The notes below the pieces were generated by a model. That model saw nothing but the letters and a program-made list of their open reading frames with translations. It did no database searches and was not told the DNA's origin. From Anaerolineales bacterium (GTDB lineage: Bacteria; Chloroflexota; Anaerolineae; 4572-78; J111), in contig JACKAU010000029.1 in the NCBI GenBank assembly GCA_020634855.1, positions 1 through 33,645 on the forward strand: 33,645 bases of DNA. Reading direction: 5' to 3'. The position numbers and the translations under genes are program-made. Below are positions 33,532-33,645 of the stretch, piece after piece. Every line of letters begins with the position of its first letter. Positions within the stretch are counted from its first letter, which is position 1.

Positions 33532-33560
33532 ATTATAAAACAGCTTGGGATCGGCGTCAA
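33532..33560 (-). promoter_or_regulatory. Promoter of the IclR-unknown-IDO unit
   Basis: On the minus strand -35 TTGACG (33560-33555) and a perfect -10 TATAAT (33537-33532) are exactly 17 bp apart. The start would fall near 33525, about 70 bases before the regulator ATG. The remaining bases to 33645 hold no gene, only a small GTCAA/TTGAC inverted repeat at 33575-33591. Confidence 0.8.
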
Positions 33561-33645
33561 GAAACTAGTAATAAGTCAAGTAACAATTGACGGGTAAAGA
33601 TGTTTTAACTTAATTCTGGCATCAGCGGTGGTAAACTGCCAATCA

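Noticed and set aside
33587..33615. Divergent plus-strand promoter at the right edge
   Set aside because: TTGACG and TTAATT are 17 bp apart, but the -10 is poor and no gene start is visible before the window ends.

Overview
The window looks like a chromosomal segment of a Chloroflexota bacterium, probably Anaerolineae or a neighbouring class. This is inferred from gene content and style, not from a marker gene: long GT-C glycosyltransferases with C-terminal beta-sandwich repeats, a GAF-rich hybrid kinase, an S-box controlled metY-metX-metW set, and abundant 7-mer and 9-mer short tandem repeats. No rRNA, tRNA, CRISPR, transposase, integrase or phage gene was seen.

Layout. (1) 1-1100: a short plus-strand unit. 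A promoter overlaps one arm of a long inverted repeat and drives a small membrane-anchored protein that resembles only the periplasmic domain of SecD; a hairpin terminator follows. (2) 1103-23455, all minus strand: nine consecutive GT-C membrane glycosyltransferases (PMT/ArnT-like), one of them frameshifted, with one membrane-anchored SGNH/GDSL hydrolase among them. They fall by eye into three subfamilies. The C-terminal beta-sandwich region varies from none to three copies. Transcription runs from high to low coordinates. Many junctions are tight or overlapping; breaks are visible near 21.0 kb (a good promoter), 14.7-15.5 kb (a 21-bp tandem repeat array) and 9.2-9.5 kb. (3) 23510-27130, minus strand: promoter, SAM-I riboswitch with terminator, metY, a pair of palindromic repeats, metX and metW. 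These cover sulfhydrylation of O-acetylhomoserine and homoserine acetylation. (4) 27375-30789, plus strand: a soluble hybrid histidine kinase (DUF433-like helix region, REC, two GAF, PAS, HisKA, HATPase), then a REC-only response regulator ending in a transmembrane helix, then a bidirectional terminator. (5) 30788-33560, minus strand: an IclR regulator with a clear promoter and a palindromic candidate operator, an unrecognised 210-residue protein, and an indoleamine 2,3-dioxygenase.

How the parts work together. The GT-C block is most simply read as a surface glycosylation locus using polyprenyl-phosphate sugars, with the SGNH protein adding or removing acyl groups. The repeats inside it are the most unusual aspect. 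Four 7-mer arrays, each of exactly four copies, lie in or across GT-C coding sequences. Two paralogous GT-C genes carry unrelated repeat insertions in the same loop. A 21-bp-period array with an 83-bp higher-order repeat splits the block. The two-component pair and the IclR-dioxygenase unit look like independent regulatory and tryptophan-catabolic units.

All functional calls rest on motif recognition by eye; no database search was run.
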